This document shows positions 47,288 through 59,343 of a stretch of 64,000 nucleotides of DNA, in pieces (position 1 is the first letter of the stretch; each line of letters opens with the position of its first letter). Position numbers and translations under genes: made by a program. Location: contig NC_067120.1 in the NCBI RefSeq assembly GCF_021347895.1, positions 26,802,724 through 26,866,723 of the forward strand. Direction: 5' to 3'. The notes below the pieces were generated by a model, which worked only from the letters and a program-made list of their open reading frames with translations, made no database searches and was not told the origin of the DNA. This DNA is from Acanthochromis polyacanthus. Taxonomy: Eukaryota; Chordata; Actinopteri; Pomacentridae.

Positions 47288-48565
47288 GGTGGGGAAAATG
47301 TTGCTGTGGCCCATTACATGGTGAGCCAGAGAGGAACAGGCCGACATTCCCACATCACTGGACGCAGTGTACATAATCAAAGGTGATACATGGTTATGTA
47401 ACTAATTACGATCATGAGTATCAGATATACTTTTAAAATACTGGAAAGGAAATTCCTGTTATATACATGCAGTTGTAAAATTTAGAGTAATTATGTATTA
47501 TTTTTGTTTGGTTTTTTTCATCTACAGAATTAAAAGATTATGGCGAGATGTGTATGGAAATGTCCTTGACTTGTTCCACACACTATTTCTCAATTTGGAA
47601 GTGGAAGGGTTTCTAAACCCTGAAAATGAACTGGAGTTATTCACTCTCCACTGGACCTACATCCCACAGCTGCAGCAGCATCTTCAGGCATTCAAGGAAG
47701 CCTGGACTCACCATAGTTTGAGGACAGAGAGAGGGCAATCCCCCATGCAACTGTGGCTTAGTCAGCCACGTGAGGGAAATGCTGCTGATCCAGTTGAGGT
47801 ATGAATCCCCTCTTGTACCTTTACCTTCCTGTCTTCCTTTATATTTGTTTATGTTAACTTTATTATTTCTACTTTGGTACTGGATGGTTCACTTGACAGA
47901 GAAAAAAATCTAATGCGTGTGATGTCACTTTCTGATTCAGAGTCCAGATTTGATTTCTTAACAAATTGAAATTACCAAAGCATATTTAACAAACACAGTG
48001 TAGATGTATGCTGTCTAACACTGCTAGGAGAACCTGGACATTTCAAAAATACTATACTTGGTTTAGTTGCACAATAATATCTGTTCTTTATAGAGCTGTG
48101 ACAGGTCCTGTAGTTTCTGCACTTGGTATTTTTAAATTTTAACATATAAACATATGCATAGATATTTCAATGGTGTAAAATAATATCTATAATATCTATA
48201 CAATTTTATAGTTCATGAATTTACTCTTTGCACATCTTGTTGTCCAACCCACATTTGAAATCAAGTTTTGTAGTCCCTAATCTACTTTACTTTTTTTTTT
48301 TTTTGAGGAGTGTGCATTTCTTAATAAAAGAGCTTGCTTCCAAATTATGCTTTCCTTTCAGGTTGCTGCTGATTATGGGATAGACTGGACAGGACCTCAC
48401 ACCCCATACCCAGAAGGCGTCACTGTACCTGATGCACAACTACCCCGGCAGCTTACACAGGCTGAAGTTACATCATTGCCTGATCCGGCCGTCCCTTTTT
48501 CTGCTGCACTATGGGCATACATGGATACAGTGTATATTCTTAAGGACATTTTTCAACAAACCTAG
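47288..48565 (+). pseudogene. Integrase-domain gene, copy P, C-terminal half
   Basis: Exons 47288-47382, 47528-47798 and 48362-48565 are in phase. They read GGENVAVAHYMVSQRGTGRH, ITGRSVHNQR, IKRLWRDVYGNVLDLFHTLF, LNPENELELFTLHWTYIPQL and YGIDWTGPHTPYPEGVTVP, ending DIFQQT with TAG. In relatives the fourth block is IERLW, with the catalytic Glu; here it is Lys. The part with the first two Asp residues is missing. A polyadenylation signal is at 48669-48674. It lies inside the palindromic transposon and is in the same orientation as the left-arm THAP exon. Confidence 0.75.
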
Positions 48566-48674
48566 ACATATCACAACTCACCTTAACAGAATCAGAATGA
48601 AACGAACAAGACTCAAAAGAATGCTGCAAATTTTTGGTGCATAATTTTATGACCAGTTGTGAATTTCAAATAAA

Positions 48675-49870
48675 TGCCTTTGAAAACCACAATGTACAAA
48701 GACACAGCAAAGGGATATAAAACTGCTTTTATTGCATGCTGAATAGTTTGACAGCTTTTAAAAGCATTAGAACAATGTGTCAATAAAAAGATTTTTTAAT
48801 AGAACTGACAATTCTTTTCTTTAACTTCCAAACATTTATATTACAACTGTTCTCCAAAGACAGTCTTCCACAAGTGTGGAAACATTTTGTTGTCGCAGAA
48901 ATGCACAAACCTGAACCATCGTTTTTGAATCTTTCACATAAAAATAAGCTATTTCATTAATTCACTCTCTCAACTCTCACCTTTAAACTGTCTTCTTGGC
49001 CACCACATTTCTGCTACATGTTAAATGTCACACACAACAATTTGAGCCTGACAGCAGCAAAAACAAGAACTGTTGTGAACCTTCTTCTGAAGCATGTATT
49101 AGCCTCACAAGCTTACATCACATCAGAACAATTGTCAAAACAACTACACATATCTGTTTTAACATTTTATGTGTTTTGGTAGCATTATTTGGACTCTCAC
49201 ACAACATACGAGATGGTAAGCCATACTGAGCAACAGCTGACCTGAACAGTGGTGGATTTGTTGTTTGTAGCTGCTCCTATGTAAACTATGAGCCTGCTAA
49301 ATCCATCCACTCCTGCATGGATCACGATTCGCCGTCTATAAAAGTCACAGTGAAAATATGAATAGAAATTTATAATTATAGGTAGTTACAGCAATGCTAC
49401 AGTAATAAGGAACAAGGACAAATTATCTCAATAAATGCAACGTAAGACAACCACAATTACAATAAACAACAGAATTATTATTAATAATAATTATTATTTA
49501 TTTATCTCTCTCTCTAGGCTGTTATATAGTTGCAGCAAACCCCTCTCTCCTCAGAGCTGCTTCCACTTCTTCCTCAATCCATAGTCTTTGGGAAACCTAC
49601 ATGGAGTAAAGAAAAAGTAGACAGAGAAGTAAATAAGTATGTACACAACAACATATTTATAAAGAAATCATGCTAATAAATTAAGTCCAAAGAACTGAAT
49701 TAGCCAATATACTGTAGACCAAAGCTATTTAATTTGATAAGTATAGCATTGTTTGGTAACATTTCAATTATTTTAAAGCAGTCCTAAAGAATTGGCTGTA
49801 ATCCCAATCATAAAATGGGTTTGGAGGAAGAACATAGATGCTAATCTGGATATATATGAGTTAGGCTTTA
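48675..49870. other. Centre of the palindromic transposon, right of the integrase
   Basis: No exon was recognised. Small AT-rich frames and a possible minus-strand tail near 49530-49600 remain unassigned. Confidence 0.35.
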
Positions 49871-50132
49871 TAACTACAATTGGTAGTATTGGTGGTATTA
49901 ATAGTAATGCTGGTAACTACGTCTACGACTCTAACAGCTACTTATACTACTACTGCTGCTTGTACTTTTCGTATTACTGCTTGTACAGCTATACTACAGC
50001 TACTATTAATCGTCTGGTATTTGGTTGTCCAGCTGTTAGCTCGTGTTAATGTTTTGCTAATGGCTAACTAGTTAGCTCTCATAGACCCTCAAAAGATTTA
50101 ATAATAAAAAACGAGCCCAAAACTATTCTTAC

Positions 50133-50212
50133 CTGTGGAAAGTTATTCCAAGTTTCCTTGTCTTGATCGTCCGATGTAGTGTGCAACTGTATGCCGCACA
50201 ATGAGCCGGCAT
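50133..50212 (-). CDS. THAP zinc-finger first exon (right arm)
   Basis: It is an inverted copy of 46719-46798, with the same 26 complete codons and the same gtaag donor at 50132. It is directed toward the centre of the element, where no minus-strand THAP continuation was recognised. Confidence 0.75.
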
Positions 50213-51872
50213 TCTTCTTGTTTTAATTTTCGTGCCGTACACATCAATGGAAAACACTGAAACTTTGCCCCCACTAGCTTAGCGTCTCCGTAGGCACGCT
50301 ACTCAGAGGGGCGTGTCGTATCTACTCTTCATATGCCTGTGATCAGGAACGACGAGGAAGCCCCGCCTAGAGCCATTTGATTGACAGCTCAGTCCACCAA
50401 GTGAAAGCAAACTGATTTGCATTTTATTTCTTGGTGGTTATTTCATAATGACCTGACACCATGAAATAGAAAAATGCAAATCAGTTTGCTCTGGGCGGGG
50501 CTTCCTTTCAGGGTGGGGAGTCGTACCCGCACACAGGCTTCTTTCCTGACACCAGCTCCGACCACGGCTGAAGTGAAGCCGTGTCACAGTGGAGCTTCGG
50601 CTGATTCTGCCATCAGACACTGAAAGGACGCTGCTAATTCGGTAAATTAATGTTTATTTTCTTATCAGTGGCAGAATAAGCCGAAGCTCAACGGTGACAT
50701 GGCTTCACTTCAGCCGTGCTGGGAGCTGGTGTCAGGCAGGACTCCTGTGTTCAGAATCCCCGCCCAGAGCAAACTGATTTGCATTTTTCCTTTTCTTGGT
50801 GGACTGAGGAAATATAAAGGGAAATAAATAAATAAATGTGGCAATATAAAGAGAAATAAATAATTAAATAAATAAATGTGGAAATATAAAGAGAAATAAA
50901 TAAATAAAAGGAAAAAACAGAAAAGGTAAAAGCAAAGACAAAATTTTCCTTTTTATTTATTTATTTATTTCTCTTTATATTTCCACATTTATTTATTTTT
51001 TATTTCTCTTTATATTTCCATATTTATTTATTTATTTATTTAATTATTTATTTCTCTTTATATTTCCACATTTATTTATTTAATTATTTATTTATTTATA
51101 TTTTGATTTGGCACTCCTATTACTCCATATGATCCAGCATATTCAAACATGAATATAGATTTCAAATACCTACCCATTAAGCTGCCGAACTCCCAAAATT
51201 TAAATTTAAATTTTAAGTCAACAAATTTAGTCCCACTCCAGAAAGGAAGCTGATTTGAGTATACTGTTCAGTTTGGAAGGCCCTTTGCATCATTTTTGTG
51301 TATTTTTTTTTTCTTTTTGTAAATTACAGTTTCAGTTTGGAGGAATGAAGCCGACCCCCAAATGGCATGCCAGTTGTTCAGAGAAGAATTACTGGACCGT
51401 TGTTCTGAATCACCACGCCTCTCTTTGTCACTTGACATGTTTGACACAGAAGAAGAACAGGACAGTGCATTCATTTCATTTTACAAGCAGAATGATGTTA
51501 ACTGGGCAGCTCCATTCAAGTGCAGACTGAGAGGTATTACTGAACGGTGTATCTTTCTTTTTTTTTAGTAGAATTTATTATCTGAATTGAATTTTACATT
51601 TTTTTAAAAACTGTAGGGTGGTTGAGTGCATGCTTAGTAATTCTAAAGAAGAACAATTTCTTGTATTTGTCGTAGTGGAAACCTAAAAATGGCAGCACAA
51701 TAGCCATGTTTTGAACATTTGATACAGTGTAGTTGCTTGAGCTTTTTATGTGAAGTATATTTTCTTTCTTCTCCTTTTTTTTTTTTTGAAGGAGATGCAG
51801 CAGTTGTTTTGCATGGCCATGTTTTGTCCATGGCCATGCAAAAATTGAAGACAGGCTTCAGACTAAATTTAG

Positions 51873-52591
51873 GTTTGTATATGCATGAGAGATGGTGTGT
51901 TTGTGAGTGTTTGGGTGTCATCTATCATCTTTACATGTTAAAACAATTAATTGTAACCTGTTCCTTGGACACTAAGGTGAAATGAGGGATTAGTATTGAC
52001 ATGTAAACACTGATTTTAAATAAACCACATGTTCCAGGTTAAAGGAAAAGTTCAGGTCCTCTGGGACTGTATGAGGTATTTATCACTACTAGTCAATAGT
52101 AACTAGTATGTTACCTGCCATAGATCAGAGTCAGCTCACCCTATGGTAAAGCAGCGTGATGTATTTTTTGAAAAACCTGTTGCTTGTGGTCCTGTTAACA
52201 CCAGCACAATGCTTCCTTTCTTTAAAGAAGGCTTGCCCAAAGTGTGTGTTCCTTAGTTTCAAAATAGTCCTGAAATATTTCTGTCACACAGCCATTTCCT
52301 TTCAAAAATAAATTCCTTCAGCCATAAAAAAATAATAGGAACACAGCCCTTGTGCGGTCATAGAGGGGTGGCCTACAACTGTTTACAGTAAGTAACATAT
52401 TGAATAGTGATAAGAAACTCATACTGCATAACCCCACATCAAAAGACCCAAACTTTCACTTTAATCTGAATAAACAGATAAAGATTGATTTACGTCTAAT
52501 TTATGTCTCTAATTTATGTCTTTAGGTGTGCATGCATGGTGTTCAACTGATGGTTAAGTGTTTCTTACGACATACGTTTCTCTTTATTTAG
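51873..52591. other. Intron of the HECT-like gene, nothing recognised
   Basis: No element or RNA gene was recognised between the two HECT-like exons. Confidence 0.4.
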
Positions 52592-52851
52592 GCTCTGCTG
52601 CTCCTACAGCTCTTTTTGATGGGGCAAAAGAACACCGCGTTCCCTCTGCAGCTGCTGTGCTGAGGGAAAGCCACCTATTTGAGATGGCAGGCCGAATGAT
52701 GGGTCATTCTTTTCTGCATGGTGGTTTTGGCTTCTCAGGACTTAGTTTGCCTGTGTTGACGCTGTTGACTGGTGGGAGCATTGACACTGCAGCTTCAGCT
52801 CTGACCCTGGAGGACTGTCCTGATATTGACTATCGTGAAACAATTGGTTTG
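52592..52851 (+). CDS. HECT N-lobe-like exon
   Basis: It reads SAAPTALFDGAKEHRVPSAA, RESHLFEMAGRMMGHSFLHG, GLSLPVLTLLTGGSIDTAA and LTLEDCPDIDYRETIGL. Acceptor tttattag and donor TTG then gtgagt are clear. The pattern (phi-x-GRMxxHSFLHGG) is diagnostic for this family. The exon is undamaged. Confidence 0.75.
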
Positions 52852-54479
52852 GTGAGTGAGGTAGTTAAGTTGGCTTATTGTATACCAATGCATTATTTTC
52901 TACATATTTGTTACTGTCAGGCATCATCAAAATTCAATTCCTGTGTCTGTGCTGAGACATCTGGTAAAATGTGATTTACAAAGATTTTGGATGTCTCTGT
53001 GATTTACTCTATTTTTATCATGCTTTTTGACTTTTTTGGAGTGACCAGAGACAACTGTGCATGTAATAACAGAATTCCTTAACCTTTTTGTGAATGTGTA
53101 CCTGCTTCAGCTCAAGAATGCTGAACTTAGTGCAGCAGAGACCACCAGAGTGACTTGACCTTTGTCTGTCCTGGGACCTTCCATTACCAACCTCCACCAA
53201 TCACATCTGGCTGTTCCAAGAACTACTTTCACATGCAGTAATCATTTTAAATTACCTTGTTGAAATATAATGGTAGCATGACAGTCTAAGCAAGTAGCAC
53301 AAAGGGTGGCTGTGTAACTCATGTTAAATTTGCACTTATGGTTGTTTCCTATAAAATAGTGCCTCAATGTAAATATTTTGGCTTTTGTGTCTTCAGGTAC
53401 TTCACCGCATTAAACAGCCTGTGAAACAGATCCGGAAAGACCTTAAAGAAACAGGAATCTGGCCACTTCTTGTAGATCGGTCAGATGTCCACCACATCAT
53501 TTTCCCAAGGGAGTCAAAGGAGGAGCTTGACCCACAGGTAAGCTTTGTTGTCTTCTATTGGATTTATACAAAGATTTTAAAATGTGTTCCTTTGGTTTCT
53601 GCCACAGGTATCTAAAATAAAAATGTTTATTTTCATCATACACCAAAGCTCTATTAATTATATGTGTGAGAAATAAACTCATAAGAGTACTTTACACTGC
53701 AGACTTGAAATGTTTACATCTGATCCAATGTAGACAGTGATCGAGAGTATTACCTGGCCACAACCAAACTATGACAGTGACGAGGATGATGATGACGTTC
53801 CGTAGGAGAAAGTCAGTCTCGTCACTGGCTTCTTGAGGAAATTCATAGAGGAAGGTAATGCTATTTCTTTCATCTGTTATTGCGTTTCCCATTTGAATTT
53901 GTTGACAGGGTGCTAGGACAGCTAAGACTTTAGGCTGCATGAATGCTTTAAAAAATGAAATTAAAAATTATAACAATGATAAATAATGATCTGTTTGTAT
54001 TATGCATGCATTTAATCAGAAGACCTGCACTATCAGCTGAAGTTTCTCTTGTGTGACAGTTGTGATGTTTGAGAAAGGTAAAAGTCTAGAAAAAGCATGG
54101 TGACAGTAGTTTTGATAGTATTAAAAAATATATACACGACTTGTTGTATAGGCAAATCTATGAATGCAGATTTATCTGTCCATACACATGAGATATTTGA
54201 AAAATAATCCAAGTTTTGATGAAATGCATGATGTTTCGTGTACAATTTTTCTCTTACATAGCATCACCAGAGACGCTACATGGGCTTATGAAGTTTTGGA
54301 CGGGGTGGGAATGACCCACAGGAAGCCTCAGTGTTGAGGTCGGAACCCCATGTTACCCAGTGGCTCTCACCTGCTTCCTGAAACTGAAGCTCCCGAGTCA
54401 CTACCTCTCCTACACAAGCTTCCACCAGGACATGATGATGGCCCTTGGCTCAATCAGTTCAGGCTTTGGGCTTGTATAG

Positions 54480-54810
54480 ATGGGTGTGAAACTGCTAGTG
54501 CTTTTAGACATTTGCCTTATTTTTTTTTTAAGTTTCATGTTTGTGTCAGCTGTATAGGATTCATGTTAATTCACTGCTGATGTTAACAGTATATTTACCA
54601 TTTTGTCAGAGGCATAATCTGTGTTCTTGCACAAGTTTGCAATATTGTTGTAAAATTCAATGTGTTGCATAGTCTGGTGTGAAATTCAGTGAGGCTGAAG
54701 TGATGTCTAGACTGATGGTTATTATGTGTGTTCTGTGTTTAAGCTGACCAGGACAGGTTAAATTTCTGATGAAGTTCAAATAAATACTTATGAAAAACCT
54801 TGGTTTATTT
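54480..54810 (+). other. 3' UTR of the HECT-like gene
   Basis: The sequence after the final TAG contains AATAAA at 54779-54784 in the context gttcaaataaatacttatga. This resembles the polyadenylation context of integrase copy P (tttcaaataaatgcctttga). Confidence 0.5.
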
Positions 54811-55429
54811 GTAAAGTTGTTGAATTATCTCTAATTTCTTGATTATAATAGATTTTCTTTATTAAATTTTATGAAACAAAAACTAGCACTTAAATTCTGA
54901 AACATTGCTGAGCTGTTGAGTGTCTCTGTCCATATGTGCTACACCTCAAATAGTTTGAAACCAATCATAAAGGAACTGATGCATGATGCAACAGCTGCCA
55001 TATATAAAGTATTTCTCTGCAGATACAGTATGATTGACAGACACTAATAGCATTACTTTTACTATTGAAACAACCCATCAGTAGGGTGAAACTAACCTGT
55101 CTGATGATGGTCTAACCTTGTACCCTACTAGTACAGCAAATGCCAGCTCCACCTGTTACGTGGAGTTTGTGTTTGACAAATGACAGTTATACTTTGCATG
55201 CACTACAACAAGGACTGAACTGTGGGAAGGACGAGAAGAGATGATGAAGAACTCATGTCCCTCTCATTGTATTTTTTCCCCCCAAATTATATGCATGTAA
55301 AGCACAAACAGGTATCTTCTCAAAGAAAATGAAAATTTCTGCAGTAGTGTACATTAACTTTTTAGTCACAGTCAAGTCACAGGGAGCCACTAGAAAGGGG
55401 CAAGAAAGCTATAGGATCTCTTATCTTGC
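54811..55429. other. Intergenic between convergent genes, nothing recognised
   Basis: No supported feature was found. Confidence 0.4.
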
Positions 55430-55565
55430 CTCAAATAAGTTCTCAATGTATAGGATGGTGTTGAGATATATGTCCACTCCAAAACAGTCGGACTGCCTTG
55501 ATGAGGCTCATTCACATAACCGTTGTCCTCCCACTGAATTTCTGGGATGATGACACCCTTACAAA
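55430..55565 (-). pseudogene. Possible 3' exon of integrase copy M
   Basis: The minus-strand frame VIIPEIQWEDNGYVNEPHQG follows an AG (ctttgtaag). The WEDxGxVNxPHQG pattern resembles the linker found after the integrase core in this family. Distance and orientation fit copy M, but a 1.4-kb gap containing a TTAA-flanked element lies between them. Confidence 0.3.
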
Positions 55566-55631
55566 GAAATCTGCATGTATTAACATTATACACATTAACC
55601 ATTTCTAAAGTAGAACAAAAACCTGACTTAA

Positions 55632-56599
55632 AACTGCTGTCCGGAGTTTCCGTTTGTTTTCAATTTATGTATCATTTTTTAACAAAGCTTAAATGTGTTA
55701 GTCTAGTTCGATACTATAATATAAAGTTAGTATAACGCGATATGAAAATTTATTCCTGAGCTCCGCCTTCCTCTCATAGACCCCCATGTTATTCCAAAAA
55801 GCGCCGGTTGCTGCCGACCAATCAAGTTCGAGCTTCAGCTTTGTCATGCTGTCAATCAACGGTTACGCGCACAGCAAGCAAGCCCATGCAGAGGTGGGCG
55901 AGCTACGCACTACGCAACCGCGCGCACATTTGTTTTGCTTGTGGAGGAGAGAGCATCAGGGCTCAGCAACTTCCAGAAAAGTTACCTATCCCACGGCTTG
56001 TCAGGCCAAGAGACTGCAGGACGTTTTTTGGCTTGGGGTGCTCGCATCGCTCCCCGATCATGGCCTCCATAGCCTGGCTGACGCCTTCGTTTAGATGCCG
56101 TGGTCGGGGTGCTCGCGTCGCTCCCCGACCACGGCCCTCCATAGCCCGCCTGACGGCTTCGTTTAGATGCCCGACCTCTGGAGGAAGATGTTGGGGCGTC
56201 TGGGACATACTCTTCGTCAGAGGAGTCATGCAATTCTGAACTCTAGATAGAAATAAATAAACAATCTAACACATATACACGCGTAAATGCACTAAGTTTG
56301 ATAAACAACGTCATCGAGAGGGATACACGAGTGTAATCACATATTGAAACTTTACGAGTTCGTCCTAGCAGATTCATGTTATTTTGGTATTAGGACAAGT
56401 TAGACTCAATACAGCATTCTAACGTAATTCCTTTATTATTTACTAAATGTAGAAGAGGGGAAAACAGCAAAACAGGCGAGATGCTGCAGCACTCCGGGCA
56501 CTTCTCTCATGTACTGCGCGCGTGCACAAATAAAGGGGATGGAGGGTGGGACCACAAGTGTTTTGGGAGACGCTGCGATTCAAACTCCGGACAGCAGCT
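55632..56599 (-). mobile_element. TTAA-flanked DNA transposon remnant (Kolobok- or piggyBac-type target)
   Basis: Termini aactgctgtccggagttt and aaactccggacagcagct are inverted repeats directly bordered by TTAA (55628-55631 and 56600-56603). Inside, the minus strand has a spliced-looking exon (acceptor agagttcag near 56241), ELHDSSDEEYVPDAPTSSSR, then a tandemly duplicated basic segment (SKRSRQAGYGGPWSG / SKRRRQPGYGGHDRG) caused by a 72-bp repeat at 56030-56172. A catalytic domain is absent. Confidence 0.6.
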
Positions 56600-56603
56600 T
56601 TAA

Positions 56604-56924
56604 GTGATCATAATTCATGCAAGAAAGAGTTAAATGCACTGTGCACATACTACTTCATACAAAAGTAATTTGAGAAACTATATATAAAAAGACATGACAT
56701 TTTTTTTAATTAAGCTGAATTAATGATTGTGCTATAATATGAAGGCAATCACATATGGTAAAGAAGGAAAGACCTGCTTACACTCTGACTCTCTCCACCA
56801 GAAGTGCATACAAATACTGTTGTGGTGGAAAATAACCCAATTCTTGCTTACACAAAGCCAAGGCTTTTGGGGGATTAGAAAGTCAGAAGGTTTTGAAAAG
56901 ACATTTAACAAATGCAAGACTTAC
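56604..56924. other. Intergenic or intronic, nothing recognised
   Basis: No supported feature was found downstream of exon 56925-57200 of integrase copy M. Confidence 0.4.
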
Positions 56925-58211
56925 CACAGGATCAGGATCTGCAACAGGATTAAGGTCCTGGCCCACCTGCCACAACTGATTTGGTGTCAGGTTTTGCTCT
57001 GTCCTGATCGGATGGTTGTTCCATGCATCAGTGAAGACATCCAGGCTGGCCTGAATGCGTGGCAAAAAAAACATAGTGGCAGCAGAATATGTGCAGGACA
57101 TTGCTGATGTCAAGCATGGTCTTCGTCCTTACGAGAGTGCAGGATGTTGTAGTACACACCAGTGACACTCATGAATACATCCCACCACAGGCGTTCAATT
57201 CTGTATTTGAAAAAACAAATCAAAACATAAGGACAGAAGACATTTTTCAATATACATGCACCTTAAAAACCTAAAATAACTGTTCACTTTGTTGCAGCCA
57301 TTAAATTAATCACAATGCTTTTTAATTGTTATTGTACACATTTTTAAAAAGATCCACCTGTCAGACATGGCAGTGAGTACTATATATGATGAACTGAATT
57401 TTATGTTAATTTTTCTTTTAAAAAGATTGAGATCATGGCCAATGGGTTTTTGGTGAAGACATTGTTTATTTTTACAACAGCTTATGGAGCGAATGCTAAG
57501 AATAAATAATACCTAAAACTTACAAAATGATGTTGAACTCACCATTGATTGTGTACGCTTTTTCCCGCAATGAAGCTGTTAATGTTAGTTCCATGAACTG
57601 TGAACATCAATTCTGCTATTCCTACATTTTCTCCACCATGATCTCCTCTCACTCTGAAAATACAAACATGAATTTTATATCTGAAGGAATAATTATGCAG
57701 CATTGAAAATCTATCAAGTTCAAGCATCACAAACACACATTAAAGGCTCCATTTTGAAGAGATGTACGCACATCCATTTGCAATAGTTTTAGGTACAGTG
57801 CCAAATAGCAAGGGAGACTCTTGGATTTCCCTGCATTTTTGTATAATCAAGCAATAAATTATGGCCTGATAGGTCCATGTATGTAATATAATCTATCTGC
57901 AGTAGTCCACCTCCTATAATGTGAAATGCTAGTGTAATGTGGTGCAGTGAAGCTGCCCTCCACTATACATTTAATTTGAAATTGTTTATTTTGTCTGCAA
58001 AGACAAAATAATTCGCAACAGTTCGCCACACACATACAACAACATTGCAATTGCGTGTGTTCTCGTTCTCTGAAAGTCTTCCCTTGTCTCTGCACACTGT
58101 GTTCGAACGCACCCTCTCCTGGTTGGAGTTAAACAATGCAAACTGCTAAGAATACATTTTCAACCAGTTAACCGACCTCTTAGCTTTACAGAAAACACCC
58201 AGGAAATATTA

Positions 58212-58299
<88 letters not shown>
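58212..58299. repeat. (CA)n microsatellite
   Basis: An 88-bp uninterrupted CA run lies in an intron of integrase copy M. Confidence 0.98.
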
Positions 58300-58864
58300 C
58301 ATGAACTGTACTAAATTAAATGCAAATTAAATATGTAAATCATTTCTATATGCCACACAAGTCACTTCAATTGTTTTTTTTTCTTAAACAAGTAAACACA
58401 GCAACTGCAGTGCTGTTTTTTCACCTTTCTATCAAATACAAATGCATGTGGTAACTGTCAAAACTGTGTTGAAGCTGTGTTGAAGCAAATGCTTGGTAAT
58501 GGCTTTTATTTGAACATACAGGTCCAAGCATATGTCAACATGATGCTAATTTGATCCAACTACAAAAGGATTACTACAATGAAAGCGCTACTTTATTTGC
58601 AAATAAAAAGTTGTCTCTATAGTAAGTACAAGTGATTTTGAAATAACAGAGATATTTGATAGGAGTATCTAATTTATGTAAGTACATAATGGCAATAATA
58701 ATTAATATGCATACCTCAAGGGAAACCCATGCTCATTTACAGCTTCACTGAAGAATGCCAAGTGGGTGTCAGAGCTGTTGTTATCTGCTACCTTCAGGTA
58801 CATGATCTACATATACAAGGACAAATAAAATCATACATTAGTACTTTCATGAATTATTATTTAA

Positions 58865-59100
58865 GGTCTGCCGGGTCTGATCGGCATCATCCCTCACCAT
58901 CAGAGCCAACTCACCACCAGGTGGTGATTAAGGAGGTGGTTATGGACAATCTGTGATGAGCACAGAAGTCCAATAACAAAACACTATTACACTAACAACT
59001 GGTCATAAAGCACCAGACAACATGGCTCCCAGGATCGTTGGGACACAAAAACCCCTTTACCACGATAAGGTGGTAGCTCAGGGAGGGGAACTCGCCAACA
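58865..59100 (-). mobile_element. Internally deleted fragment of the Rex1/L2-like LINE
   Basis: The minus strand reads accaccttatcgtggtaaag and cgatcctgggagccatgttg, matching the LINE 5' UTR at 24240-24310. It then jumps to endonuclease text (ggacttctgtgctcatcaca) and caccacctggtggtgagttg-gctctgatgg. It is non-coding and rearranged. Confidence 0.7.
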
Positions 59101-59343
59101 ATTCTAACCTATTCCCAGTTCATGTCAAAGCATTCATGTGAAAAGAATGACACTTGCAAAATCCTGTTGCTCTATTTCACATACTTATTTGTTATGAATT
59201 TTTAAAGTTTGGACCTCGGAGCTAGATACACGTCATGACTTTTGTGAATATTTGTATGTGTAAACTAAGTCTCAGCAGTTGTTCATTTTTTTTATATTAG
59301 ATTATGTTTATTATAGTGTATGATTATTATTTTATAGTATATA

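Larger units (their letters stand above)
45785..51129. mobile_element. 5.3-kb palindromic transposon with THAP exons and integrase fragment
   Basis: The outer ends are tatggagtaataggagtgcc and its complement (ggcactcctattactccata), flanked by the 6-bp duplication tgatcc (45779-45784 and 51130-51135). The arms, about 1.35 kb each (45785 to about 47130 and about 49875-51129), are inverted copies. Each holds (taaa)n-rich minisatellites, octamer-containing blocks, promoter-like sequence and a THAP-type first exon. The 2.7-kb centre holds three integrase exons on the plus strand. TAT...ATA ends, a 6-bp duplication and an IS3-like integrase agree with the IS3EU superfamily as I recall it. It sits in an intron of the HECT-like gene. 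Confidence 0.75.
41725..54479 (+). pseudogene. HECT-like E3 ubiquitin-ligase gene with UBZ-type finger, decayed
   Basis: Large teleost family often labelled G2/M-phase-specific E3 ligase-like. Phase-consistent exons: 41725-41754 (MESDGDNALS), 42023-42160, possible 43057-43126 (QFPNMF), 43566-43658 (LINAGLGKRILNLPDN), 43944-44019 (VLEEEYPKLKTLKGGW), 45064-45134 (finger), 45620-45711, 51330-51533, 51792-51872, 52592-52851, 53111-53237, 53397-53537, 53734-53854 and 54262-54479. HECT blocks are MQKLKTGFRLNLG, MAGRMMGHSFLHGGFGFSGL, LTLEDCPDIDYRE, RIKQPVKQIRKDLKETGIWP, TGFLRKFIEE and LTCFLKLKLPSHYLSY, ending SGFGLV. The Cys in LTC sits where HECT enzymes carry the catalytic Cys. Lesions are an extra T near 53154, TAG at 53803-53805 and TGA at 54312-54314. 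The polyadenylation signal is at 54779-54784. A 5.3-kb transposon and two MITEs sit in introns. The order is intact but the copy is not translatable as one protein. Confidence 0.75.
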
